Part shown: positions 44,745 through 53,960 of the stretch, in pieces
How positions within the stretch are numbered: the first letter of the stretch is position 1
How the letters are laid out: every line of letters begins with the position of its first letter
Assembly (NCBI GenBank): GCA_016710745.1
Contig: JADJVB010000013.1
Span: forward strand, 585,001 to 649,000
DNA length: 64,000 bases
Reading direction: 5' to 3'
Source of the DNA: Chitinophagaceae bacterium
GTDB taxonomy: Bacteria > Bacteroidota > Bacteroidia > Chitinophagales > Chitinophagaceae
The notes under the pieces: generated by a model
Seen by the model: only the letters and a program-made list of their open reading frames with translations
Databases searched by the model: none
Told to the model about the DNA's origin: nothing
Position numbers and translations under genes: made by a program

Positions 44745-45383
44745 TTATTTTTTAGCGCTACCCCTTCCTTTTCCTTCACGGTTTTTCTTCATTTCCTCTT
44801 TCTTCTTCAATTGTTCGGGGGTTAATATTTTATTGTGTTGCGCTTTTGCATCGGCTTTTAAAGCCATCATTTGTTCTTTTTTCTGCTCGCGGCTCAATGA
44901 TTCGTTATTCCTGATCTTTTCCGCCTTGCCCTGGTTAGCGGCACGCTGCGATTTTAACTTAGCCACCTGGTCATCCGTTAGATCCAGTTTGGTCTTCATT
45001 TTATCCATGCGTGTAGCGTACTGTTGTTCTTTTTTAACTTTTTGAGCAGCGATCAATTCAGTCTTCTTTGCTTTTTGTTCAGCCGTTAACAAGCCATCCA
45101 TTTTAGCTTTCTTGTCCTTCATAATAGCGGCTTTTCTGTCGCGCTGTTCTTTTACCGTGATGTTTTCATTTTTATTGAGCTCCTGCATTTTTTTGCGGGA
45201 ATCTGCATTGATGGCTTTTGCTTGCATCTTTTGATCTTCGGTTAAGTTCAATTGTTTGGCCATCATCTGTTTTTGATGCATTTGGTGCTTTTGATGCTGG
45301 CCTCTCTTGCCCATTCTATCCTGCGCATTTGCAGTAATTGAAATGGCAAAAATGGCTATCAGGGGGATTAATACTTTTTTCAT
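44745..45383 (-). CDS. Spy/CpxP-like (LTxxQ) periplasmic protein
   Basis: A 212-residue protein with a signal peptide (MKKVLIPLIAIFAISITANAQ). The mature part is Lys/Gln/Met/His-rich and helical, with four LTxxQ-type motifs: LTEDQKMQ, LTAEQKAK, LTDDQVAK and LTPEQLKK. Such proteins are periplasmic chaperones or stress sensors in the Spy/CpxP group. The start 45383 is chosen because it directly opens the signal peptide; the reading frame stays open much further upstream but is not protein-like. It is divergent from the IPT/NHL lipoprotein gene. Confidence 0.85.
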   Translation of the reverse strand: MKKVLIPLIAIFAISITANAQDRMGKRGQHQKHQMHQKQMMAKQLNLTEDQKMQAKAINADSRKKMQELNKNENITVKEQRDRKAAIMKDKKAKMDGLLTAEQKAKKTELIAAQKVKKEQQYATRMDKMKTKLDLTDDQVAKLKSQRAANQGKAEKIRNNESLSREQKKEQMMALKADAKAQHNKILTPEQLKKKEEMKKNREGKGRGSAKK

Positions 45384-45555
45384 GTGTTTATTTTTAGGTT
45401 GTTTATTTATTGACTGACGGATAATGGGGAAGTTTAAGGTGAATGCGGAAAAAAGGTGTTTTTCTTTAGGTATTAACAGTTCTTTCACCCTTTTACCCTG
45501 CACAGGTAATTTAGATTTTTGTTCTGTGTATTTTTTCACCTTAAACCAATCAATC

Positions 45556-46884
45556 ATGAAAAAAATAATATTAAAAACAAGGCAAACAAAACTTGTTTTT
45601 ACAGTTTTAGCCTTATCAGCCATCCTGTTTTCCTGCAAAAAAGCCGACGATATGATGCCTGCACCGTCTTCAACCATTGCCAGCGTAACCGGCCCTACCG
45701 GTTTAACATCGGGGCCGAAAAACACCATCATTACTATTACCGGCACTAATTTTATAACCGATCTTTCTAAAATTGAGGTAAAAATAAATGGCAAGACTTG
45801 CACGGTTTTAACGGCTACCGCTACCACCATTACAGCACAAATACCGCCTGCCTGTGGAACCGGAAATGTGGAATTGTTTTTAAATGGTACCCGGTATGTT
45901 GGTCCCGTTTTTAATTTTGTGTACACCTATACTTTATCATCGGTTACCAACGGGCAGGTTGGTTACCTGGATGGGCCCCTGGCTACTGCCAAGCTGGAGG
46001 AAATAGTTGGTATTGCCATAGACGGGCAGGATAATATTTATAATGCGCAATACAGCAAACCAAGGGTGAGAAAAATTGGAGCCGACGGAAATGTGAGTAC
46101 CATGGCCGGCGATGGCACCGTAGGATACCTCAATGGAAACGGCACATCGGCTAAATTGGGGCAGGCCGACTTTATTGCCAGCGATGCTGCAGGAAATATT
46201 TACGTAGCAGAAAACTCGAATGGAACCGGTACGAACTATATCCGCAAAATTGATGTAAACAAAAATGTAACCAATTTTTCTTCTTCAACATACTATTTTG
46301 AAGGGATAAAAATAATGCCAAACGGGAATATTTATGTGCACGCATTCGACCGGATTGGAAAAGTTACTCCTGCGGGTGTACTTACCTGGATAGCAATATC
46401 TGCTGCCGGAGCCGGGGATGTGGATGGGGTCATTGGTACAGCACAGTTTTCGTTGTATGGCGGCATTGAAGTGAGTACTGATGAAAAGAAGATCTACGTA
46501 AATGATTTTACGCACGGTACATCCAGTGGCAATAAAGTGAAAGTATTGGATGTAACCGCCAATACCATCACCACCATTGCCGGCAAAACAGGGCTTAGCA
46601 GCGGTGATGGTGATGCGTTGAATGCAGGGTTTAAACTAATCACCTGCACCTTGCTTGATAAAGACGGCGGTTTATATATTGCCGACGGTTTCAATAGTGT
46701 TATTAAATACCTGAAAAATGGCCAGGTATCTACTTTTCTTGGTGCAGCAGGAGCTGGCGATGTTGATGGAGATATCACTGTTGGTAAGATACAATACCCG
46801 CATGGCCTGGTTTGGGATTCAAAAGGAAATATGTTTATAGGTACGGCAACCAGCAATAAACTAAAAAAACTAACCATTGATTAA
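45556..46884 (+). CDS. IPT/TIG and NHL-repeat lipoprotein
   Basis: A 442-residue exported lipoprotein. The ATG at 45556 starts a lipoprotein signal (TVLALSAILFSC, lipidated Cys followed by KK). Residues of about 40-120 form an IPT/TIG Ig-like domain (ASVTGPTGLTSGPKNTIITITGTNF). The remainder is an NHL-type beta-propeller, with repeats such as IAIDGQDNIYNAQYSKPRVRKI, AGDGTVGYLNGNG and GLVWDSKGNMFIGTATSNKL. Likely a surface binding protein, as in polysaccharide-use loci, though no sus genes are near. A terminator follows. Confidence 0.85.
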   Translation: MKKIILKTRQTKLVFTVLALSAILFSCKKADDMMPAPSSTIASVTGPTGLTSGPKNTIITITGTNFITDLSKIEVKINGKTCTVLTATATTITAQIPPACGTGNVELFLNGTRYVGPVFNFVYTYTLSSVTNGQVGYLDGPLATAKLEEIVGIAIDGQDNIYNAQYSKPRVRKIGADGNVSTMAGDGTVGYLNGNGTSAKLGQADFIASDAAGNIYVAENSNGTGTNYIRKIDVNKNVTNFSSSTYYFEGIKIMPNGNIYVHAFDRIGKVTPAGVLTWIAISAAGAGDVDGVIGTAQFSLYGGIEVSTDEKKIYVNDFTHGTSSGNKVKVLDVTANTITTIAGKTGLSSGDGDALNAGFKLITCTLLDKDGGLYIADGFNSVIKYLKNGQVSTFLGAAGAGDVDGDITVGKIQYPHGLVWDSKGNMFIGTATSNKLKKLTID

Positions 46885-47234
46885 ACCGGGATTTTAACTG
46901 CTCATTTGCGTTTATTGTATGGGGCTACTTTAACAGGTAGCCCCTATTTAATTTTAGCCGGTTTCCCCAGGCCGCGTTGACATATTTACTCAGGCTTCTT
47001 CATAAACCTGCGTTTACGTGATGTTTGGCTTTTTTCATGACTGGTTCATTTAATTCCTGAGGTATTCTTTATTGGTTGCTACAAATTTTAAAAGGCATAT
47101 GAAAAGGGTGTATTTCTTCTGCCTTAATGGGTGATTACCCTGACAGGGCTGCCTGCTTCTTATTAGATATTTGTATTGCTGATCGGGCAACACAGGAGCT
47201 TTAAAAAAAATCTTAAACAATTAAAACTAACATT
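46885..47234. other. Intergenic, 350 nt
   Basis: Contains the terminator at 46921-46950 and a box-like tagatatttg near 47165; no gene seen. Confidence 0.5.
46921..46950 (+). terminator. Terminator after the IPT/NHL gene
   Basis: Stem ggggctac / gtagcccc with loop tttaacag, followed by a T-rich stretch. Confidence 0.75.
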
Positions 47235-47732
47235 ATGAAATTAAAAAGTCTTTTAACAACAGTTATGCTGCTGGCACTTACTTTGTCATTAACCCAGTGC
47301 AAAAAAGAGGTGGAAGAAATTATCGATCCGCCTGCTCCTGGTGGTGGAACTTTATCCGGTAATCCCGGTAACCCAAGGTTTAACCTGCAGTTCAGTAATG
47401 GCGCCAATGTAGATCTTGATCTGCATGTACTTACACCAAACAATTCGGAGATTTATTACGGCAATTCTACAGCTCAGAACGGAAGCCTGGATGTGGATTG
47501 TATCTGCGGCAATTGTGGTACAACCGGTAATGAAAACATTTTCTGGACTGACGGAACAGCACCAAGTGGTACATACAAGGCCTGGGTATATTATTATGGA
47601 GATTGTGGCTCCAGCACAGCTACATCCAATTACACATTAAGAGTAATGCAAAACAACACGGTTATCGCTACCTATACCGGCACCTTATCGGCATCAAACA
47701 GAACATCAGCAATGTATACGTTTGTAAAATAA
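47235..47732 (+). CDS. DUF2135-like lipoprotein
   Basis: A 165-residue lipoprotein (signal LLALTLSLTQC, then KKEVEE). After a Pro/Gly linker, the domain shows NVDLDLHVLTPNNSEIYYGN, SLDVDC and ENIFWTDGTAPSGTYKAWVYYY, the pattern of DUF2135/YfaP-like beta-sandwich domains. Two CxxC-like cysteine pairs are in CICGNCG. Envelope-located; function unknown. It has a strong terminator and is the last gene before the putative island. Confidence 0.78.
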   Translation: MKLKSLLTTVMLLALTLSLTQCKKEVEEIIDPPAPGGGTLSGNPGNPRFNLQFSNGANVDLDLHVLTPNNSEIYYGNSTAQNGSLDVDCICGNCGTTGNENIFWTDGTAPSGTYKAWVYYYGDCGSSTATSNYTLRVMQNNTVIATYTGTLSASNRTSAMYTFVK

Positions 47733-47763
47733 ATTTCTCGCGTGCATAGTTTTGTTTTACACG

Positions 47764-47793
47764 CACCCTGCAATTATTGCAGGGTGTTTTTTT
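47764..47793 (+). terminator. Terminator after the DUF2135 gene
   Basis: caccctgcaa-ttat-tgcagggtg followed by T8, about 30 nt past the stop. Confidence 0.9.
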
Positions 47794-47798
47794 ATAAA

Positions 47799-47854
47799 TC
47801 ATTTCTTATTCGCCAACTGCCCGCAGGCCGCATCAATATCTTTACCCCGGCTTC
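47799..47854 (-). pseudogene. 3'-end relic of rlmN (left direct repeat of the island)
   Basis: Bases 47801-47854 match 59010-59063 (rlmN 3' end, same strand) at 52 of 54 positions; both differences are synonymous. The relic keeps the last 17 rlmN codons (..GKDIDAACGQLANKK) but ends in TGA rather than TAA. Upstream of 47854 the frame stays open for about 30 codons but is no longer clearly similar at the DNA level. Confidence 0.85.
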
Positions 47855-48351
47855 GGCGTAAATTATCGTTTAAACGGAGTTTGACCGGGCGTTGGTAGTC
47901 GGTTAGATGATGTCTGTGTTCACCTTCGTGAGTGAAAAATTGTCAAGTAGGGGCAACTAATCAATTAATTCACAATGGATTGGAAAAGGTATCTATCCAA
48001 ATAAAGGTTGATAATTATTGAATGCGATACCTTTAAACAGAAACTCGCTAAAGGTAATTTGCCCTTTATAATGAATGAGTTTCACAGGTATTATTCTGGC
48101 AAATAACCAATAAGAATTTGAAAGTAAGATTTGGCATATTGAACTTAAGAACTATTTTTGGAATGCAGGATAAGTAAAGTTTTTTATAAAAGCTTATTAA
48201 ATATTTTGTGTACCTATTTAGCAAAACTGTACAAATTCTATTTTTCATATTTCCTGGGATCCAATACTTCTTGAAAAAATACGACATCAGTATGTCGCTG
48301 TTTTTTATTTCTGTGCTACAGGTTTTGTAAATACCCAGAAACAACTGACTA
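47855..48351. other. Intergenic, 497 nt, left part of the island
   Basis: A/T-rich, no gene, RNA or clear promoter recognised. Confidence 0.4.
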
Positions 48352-51300
48352 ATGCAATTGAAGATTATCAGGTTGATCATTTTATTTTACGCCCAGCTGC
48401 TTGTCTTTTCCTGTAATCAAAACAAAACGGATAGGCGGCAGGACAATTTTATTCCTAGGATAATAAAAGCAAAAGGTTATTTGGTTCCTAAAGACAGCAT
48501 GGCAGTACCAAAGAAAATTCCTCTTGATGAAAATAAACTAAAAAAAAATCTGGCTGGAAAACCACCCCTGTTTCCTGCAAATATTAATGTATACCCTGTA
48601 GGGAAACCAAAAGTTGTTATTGCAGGGAAACCAAAAATAATTACACCAGGTACCGATACTTTTCTTTTTCCTGAAAAAGTTAAGGCAATTGACAGCCCAT
48701 TTGTTGCAGGCGCACCGGAAATGTTTATTGTTAAAGACATGATATTAGAAGGCAGTTTCGGAGTGTTTGGAAAACAACATGGACTTAAGCATAGTATTGT
48801 TTCGGCTATGTTGGAAGATAAATTGGGGAATATCTGGTTTTGTACTGCCGGCGGGATTTCGAAATATGACGGCAGATCTTTTTCAAATTATACCGAGAAA
48901 GAAGGGTTATGTAATAATGATGTAAGAAGTATCCTCGAAGATAAATCTGGAAATATCTGGTTTGGCACATTGGGAGGCGGGGTTTCGAAATACGATGGCA
49001 GAGCGTTTACAAATTTTACTGAGAAAGAAGGATTAAGTAATAATAAAGTAATCAGTATTCTGGAAGACAGATCGGGAAATATTTGGTTTGGTACCTGGGG
49101 CGGCGGAGTTTCAAAATTGGATGGTCAATCCCTGCCTGCCGGAAAGGCAAGTTTTACTCATTTTAGCAAGAAAGAAGGTTTACCCAGTAATAATGTTTCC
49201 AGTATCGTGGAAGACAGATCCGGAAATCTTTGGTTTGGTACAGCTGGTGGAGTATCAAAATACGACGGTAAGAATTTTGCCAATTTTACAGAAAGTGAAG
49301 GTTTGAACAATAATGATGTTCATTGCATCCTGGAAGACAGAATGGGAAATATTTGGTTTGGTACCACGGGAGGACTGTCTAAATTCGATGGCAAATCATT
49401 TACAAATTATACCGAGAAAGAAGGATTGGTTTATCATAATGTATTCAGTTTACTGGAGGATAGGCATGGGAATATTTGGATCGGCACTTTCAACGGGATT
49501 TCAAAATTTGATGGGAAGTCATTTACAGATGTTACAGAAAAGGATGGATTAAGTAACAATAATATTTATACAATGCTGGAAGACAGATCGGGAAATATGT
49601 GGTTTGGTACAGGCGGCGGCGGAGTTTCTAAATATAATAATCAACCTTTTACTAATTACACAGAAAACGAAGGCTTGTGCAAAAACTATGTTTTCAGTAT
49701 ACTGGAAGACAGATCAGGAAATATGTGGTTCGGAACGTGGGGTGGTGGTGTTTCCCAATTCAATAACAAATATTTTTCAAATTTTACAGAAAAGGAAGGC
49801 TTAAGTAATAATCATGTAAGAAGTATGCTTCAGGACAGATCCGGGAATATCTGGTTCTGTACCCATAATGGTGTTTCGAAATACGACGGTCAGTCATTTA
49901 TATATTTTACAGAAAAGGATGGTTTATGTAATAATGATGTTTACTGTATCCTGGAAGATAGGTCTGGAAATATCTGGATAGGTACTACAGGAGGAGTTTC
50001 TAAATATGATGGCAGGTCTTTTACAAATTTTACTGTAAAGGAAGGATTAGGTAATAATGATGTTAATCAAATCATGGAAGATAGATCAGGAAACCTCTGG
50101 TTTGCTACTGCGGGAGGAGTTTCAAAATATGATGGCCAATTAAAACCTGCCGGGCAGGCAAGTTTCGTACACTTTACTGAAAAGGAAGGCTTATGTAACA
50201 ATACAGTAGTAAGTATCCTTGAAGATAAATCAGGAAATTTTTGGTTTGGTACTAATGGCGGTGGTGTCTCAAAATTTGATGGCCGAACCTTTACTGATTT
50301 TACTGTAAAGGAAGGACTGATAAATAATTTTGTAGCCAGTATCCTTGAGGATAAACAGGGAAATCTTTGGTTCGGTACCCGTTTTGGTTTAAGTGAATTG
50401 ACAACACAAAAGCAGGCTTTATTTTCAGAAAAAATAAAGTCAAATGGTTTAAATGAAAATGATATTTTTTTTAAAAATTACTCCTATGCCAATGGCTTTT
50501 TAGGTATTGGATGTAATAGTAATGCAATGCTTCAATCTAAAGATGGCAGAATCTGGATTGGAGCAAATGCGGGTGTAATCGCATTTAATCCCATTGGAGA
50601 ATCTGGTGACACCAGCCCGCCAAACATTCAACTCACAGCCATTAAATTATTTAACGAAAATATTGCATGGTCTAAATTGAAACAAAAAAAAGATAGTAGT
50701 TTTTTACTGGGTAACGGGATAATGGTTAGTGATTTTCGTTTTGATGGTCTGAGCAATTGGTATAATTTACCCGACCATTTAAGTTTATCGTATAAAAACA
50801 ATTTCATCTCTTTTGATTTTATTGGCATTACCATGAGCCAGCCGCAAAATGTAAAATATCGGTATAAACTGGAGGGCATGGATAAGAACTGGAGTGCATT
50901 AACTTCCAATGGCAGTGCACCCTATGGTAACCTGCCGCAAGGCACTTACACTTTTAAAGTTAAGGCCATGAATGATATGGGTTATTGGAGTAAGGAGTTC
51001 AATTACACATTCACCATCCGGCCACCCTGGTGGAAAACATGGTGGTTCAGGATAATGACAATAGTTTGGTTTTTAGCAATTATATTTTTCATTGGACGTT
51101 TTATTTACACTTATAAGTTACGCAAGGAAAGGGTAGCTATGGAAAAACAACTCGCTGTACAATCTGAACGTCAACGTATATCATCTGACCTGCATGATGA
51201 TATCGGCTCTACGCTCAGCAGTATAAATATTTATGCAGGGCTTGCCAAAAAAGATTTAAATAAAAACGCTCATCTTGATTCTATCACACAAAATATTAAC

Positions 51301-51750
51301 GCAGTAGTTAATAAACTGGATGACCTGGTTTGGAGCATTAATCCCAAATACGATGCGCTTTCAAGTATTGAAAGCCGTTTGAATGCTTATGCAGAACCGC
51401 TGGCAACAGCGAAAAAAATTATATTTAAAATTGAAAATAATTTTCCACTCGCAAATATCAAAATACCCGCACAAATCAAACATAATATATACCTGATTGC
51501 CAAGGAGCTTATAAATAATGCCATTAAACATTCAGACTGCAAAAATATCCATGTAAATTTCAATCAAAAGAATAAAAATTTTATTTTCTCTGTCAGTGAT
51601 GATGGTATTGGATTTAATAAAGCCGAAATAGGAGTTGGCCGCAATGGGCTCAATAACATCTTCGATAGAGTATCAGCTATGAAAGGCACATTGAACACAG
51701 GAACTAACAATGGAAATGGAACCAAAACAATTATCAGCATTCCATTTTAG
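48352..51750 (+). CDS. Propeller-type sensor histidine kinase (Reg_prop, Y_Y_Y, HisKA_3)
   Basis: A 1,132-residue sensor. The N-terminus looks like a lipoprotein signal (LLVFSC), unusual for a histidine kinase. After a Lys/Pro-rich linker, 14 Reg_prop blades (core GNIWFGT..GG) make two 7-blade propellers at about residues 140-740. A Y_Y_Y domain follows at about 815-895 (KYRYKLEGMDKNW), then one membrane helix at about 905-925, and HisKA_3 with phospho-acceptor His948 (SDLHDDIGSTLSSI). A HATPase domain (LINNAIKHSD, DDGIGF) ends the protein. It lacks the receiver and AraC parts of full hybrid systems; the partner is the response regulator 51 bp downstream. Confidence 0.93.
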   Translation: MQLKIIRLIILFYAQLLVFSCNQNKTDRRQDNFIPRIIKAKGYLVPKDSMAVPKKIPLDENKLKKNLAGKPPLFPANINVYPVGKPKVVIAGKPKIITPGTDTFLFPEKVKAIDSPFVAGAPEMFIVKDMILEGSFGVFGKQHGLKHSIVSAMLEDKLGNIWFCTAGGISKYDGRSFSNYTEKEGLCNNDVRSILEDKSGNIWFGTLGGGVSKYDGRAFTNFTEKEGLSNNKVISILEDRSGNIWFGTWGGGVSKLDGQSLPAGKASFTHFSKKEGLPSNNVSSIVEDRSGNLWFGTAGGVSKYDGKNFANFTESEGLNNNDVHCILEDRMGNIWFGTTGGLSKFDGKSFTNYTEKEGLVYHNVFSLLEDRHGNIWIGTFNGISKFDGKSFTDVTEKDGLSNNNIYTMLEDRSGNMWFGTGGGGVSKYNNQPFTNYTENEGLCKNYVFSILEDRSGNMWFGTWGGGVSQFNNKYFSNFTEKEGLSNNHVRSMLQDRSGNIWFCTHNGVSKYDGQSFIYFTEKDGLCNNDVYCILEDRSGNIWIGTTGGVSKYDGRSFTNFTVKEGLGNNDVNQIMEDRSGNLWFATAGGVSKYDGQLKPAGQASFVHFTEKEGLCNNTVVSILEDKSGNFWFGTNGGGVSKFDGRTFTDFTVKEGLINNFVASILEDKQGNLWFGTRFGLSELTTQKQALFSEKIKSNGLNENDIFFKNYSYANGFLGIGCNSNAMLQSKDGRIWIGANAGVIAFNPIGESGDTSPPNIQLTAIKLFNENIAWSKLKQKKDSSFLLGNGIMVSDFRFDGLSNWYNLPDHLSLSYKNNFISFDFIGITMSQPQNVKYRYKLEGMDKNWSALTSNGSAPYGNLPQGTYTFKVKAMNDMGYWSKEFNYTFTIRPPWWKTWWFRIMTIVWFLAIIFFIGRFIYTYKLRKERVAMEKQLAVQSERQRISSDLHDDIGSTLSSINIYAGLAKKDLNKNAHLDSITQNINAVVNKLDDLVWSINPKYDALSSIESRLNAYAEPLATAKKIIFKIENNFPLANIKIPAQIKHNIYLIAKELINNAIKHSDCKNIHVNFNQKNKNFIFSVSDDGIGFNKAEIGVGRNGLNNIFDRVSAMKGTLNTGTNNGNGTKTIISIPF

Positions 51751-51801
51751 TACCATAAATCTGGTATAGGGCAGCCGGTTTTTTAATTTACCTTTAAAGT
51801 T

Positions 51802-52425
51802 ATGATCAGGGTAGCCATAGTAGAGGACAATCTTTCCTATCTAAAAGCGATGCAGGTGCTTATCAGCAGCCAGCCCGATATGCTGATGGTGTACACGGCG
51901 GAAAATTTAAATGAATTAAATGCCCTTTATCATGCAGAACCCGATGTGGTGATACTGGATATTGATCTGCCGGTTCGTTCGGGTATTGAAGGTGTACGAC
52001 TCATTAAAGACGCATTACCTAATGCCGGTGTTTTTATGCTTACTGTTTTTGAAGATGAAGATAAAATATTCAGTTCCATCAAAGCCGGCGCCCTGGGTTA
52101 CTTGCTGAAAAAAGATCCGCCCGAAAAAATAGTGGAAGCCATTAAAGGAATATATAATGGCGAAAGCATTATGAACGGTAAAATAGCCCGAAAAATGCTG
52201 GATTTTTTTAGCCGTAAAGAAAATGACCGCCAACAAGACCTGGAACAATTTAAACTTACTAAAAGAGAAAAAGAGATACTGCAATTTTTAATTGATGGAA
52301 AAGCCTATAAAAACATTGCCGATATCTGCAGCATCAGCCTGCAAACCCTGTTTACCCATACCCGCAATATCTACAACAAGCTCAACATCCACTCCCGGGC
52401 AGAAATAGCGGCGAGATTTCATTAA
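51802..52425 (+). CDS. NarL/LuxR-family response regulator
   Basis: A 207-residue two-component regulator. The receiver domain has phospho-acceptor Asp53 (VVILDIDLPVRSG), acidic pocket VEDN and Lys in LLKKD. A C-terminal LuxR-type helix-turn-helix follows (LTKREKEILQFLIDGKAYKNIADICSI, then IYNKLNIHSRAEI). It lies 51 bp after the sensor kinase in the same unit; probable targets are the neighbouring secreted-protein genes. Confidence 0.95.
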   Translation: MIRVAIVEDNLSYLKAMQVLISSQPDMLMVYTAENLNELNALYHAEPDVVILDIDLPVRSGIEGVRLIKDALPNAGVFMLTVFEDEDKIFSSIKAGALGYLLKKDPPEKIVEAIKGIYNGESIMNGKIARKMLDFFSRKENDRQQDLEQFKLTKREKEILQFLIDGKAYKNIADICSISLQTLFTHTRNIYNKLNIHSRAEIAARFH

Positions 52426-52672
52426 AGCCATTCTCTATCTCCCTTTCTTATGCCAGCTGTCTGTTAATATCACATAAATCTGGTATTGTATTCAAGTAAT
52501 TATTTTTGGAGTTTTAGCCTATTGTTTTATTAGGTGAATTTTCGAACCGTGTTTTCACCTTTTCATTCTCCGTCTTTTACCCCTTGTAAACAACAACAGG
52601 TTTTAATAGTTTGTAAAAAAATTATAATCATTAAACAGTTGATAATATTAAATACATGCTAAAAAAAGAAAG

Positions 52673-53694
52673 ATGAAAAACATAGTCTACTTATTTGTAA
52701 TAGTATTTTTATTAACAGGATGTAAAAAATTACAGAAGACGATAGTGGTAACGGAGGTGGAAGCGGTGGTGGCGGAAGCAGTAGTACCGGGCAAGCTATA
52801 TTCTACACAGCTACAGATCTGGGGTGCGGAAACATTACAGTAACCTGCAATGGTATCAGCAAGGTGATCACGGGCTTTAACAGTACCACCCCAACCTGCG
52901 GGGCTAATTATGCTGCCACTTTCGCATTAGATCCTGGGACATATAGTTTTACAGCCTCATGCACCGGAACAAGTTGGACTGGTACAGTAATAGTTACTGC
53001 GGGAGTATGCTCAACAATGCAATTAACTGGAGGAGGTGGTGGAACAGGCACACCAACCCAAGCAATTTTTTGGACAGCTTCTAATTTTGGATGTGGACCA
53101 ATTAATGTTACTTGTAATGGTGTAACCAAACAAATAACTTCCTATACTTCAAGTGCACCCTCATGTGGAAGTGCTGGTTTTGCAACATTTTCACTAGGTT
53201 ATGGCACTTATAGTTTTACCGCAAGCTGTTCAGGATATAGCTGGAGTGGAACTGTTAGTACAACTCCAGGAGCCTGCACAAAAACGCAACTTACATTATC
53301 TGGCGGTGGTGGTGGTGGAGGTGGATGTGGTGGCCAGATTACAGCTTACGGGTCTGTGGTAGGCGTCAGCACACCACTTAACGTCTGGACCAGTTGGTAT
53401 AAAGTTGCAGATGTAGGCAACGGAGCTGTTTATATTAGCTTTAAACTATTTGGATGCAGTGGGCCATATGTAATTGGTTATCCTAAGTATAGAATACAAA
53501 ATACATGTACGAACATACCAATTTGCCGACTTTCTTTTAAGTTTGAATGGGCAGATTGTGGCGGTGTAAAATATCTTGAAACAATATCTGGCTTGGCATT
53601 GAACTCTGCCTATATAGATGAAGATCCCGGCCTGTGGTTTTTAGGGAAAAATGTAACACAATCATATGTTCCCAGTTCTGTCAAGTTACAATAA
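52673..53694 (+). CDS. Repeat lipoprotein with a one-base frameshift near its N-terminus
   Basis: ATG 52673 opens a lipoprotein signal (IVYLFVIVFLLTGCKK) directly before an A6 run (52724-52729). In the present sequence this frame ends at a TAA near 52840. Adding one A would join it to the open frame that continues through ITEDDSGNGGGSGGGG to the TAA at 53692-53694, about 340 residues in all. The body has two similar domains of about 75 residues (TATDLGCGNITVTCNG... and TASNFGCGPINVTCNG...), Gly-rich linkers and a Cys-containing C-terminal domain. Without the fix, an internal ATG at 52864 gives 276 residues with no export signal. Function unknown. Confidence 0.7.
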
Positions 53695-53951
53695 TGTTGA
53701 ACCTAAAAAAGAGACCAGCCAAAAAGGAGGAAATATTTTGGTGTTTGGAGAAAGGGACCAGCGAAAAACTGGATAAAGACAGTCTTAAAGAACTTGATTG
53801 AGGAGGAAAAAATTTAAGTTCTGCAGATGGTATGTTTTTGTATGTAACCAATGTTAAATTTTCTAACAATGGTAACTGGGTTACGCATTTCTTTAGTAAG
53901 CCTATTAATTCATCTGCTATAAATAACCAGGTCTTATTCTGCTTCTCATAA
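53694..53951 (+). pseudogene. Small ORF with an internal TGA
   Basis: The ATG overlaps the previous stop (TAATG). The frame reads 35 residues (MLNLKKRPAKKEEIFWCLEKG...KELD), then TGA at 53799-53801, then continues open for 49 codons (SADGMFLYVTNVKFSNNG) to TAA at 53949-53951. It is either a broken 85-residue gene or chance. I do not recognise the protein. Confidence 0.4.
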
Positions 53952-53960
53952 ATTCAAGTT

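Noticed and set aside
45384..45926. Longer version of the Spy-like protein starting at 45926
   Set aside because: The extra residues run through the divergent promoter region and into the neighbouring gene; the signal peptide begins at 45383.
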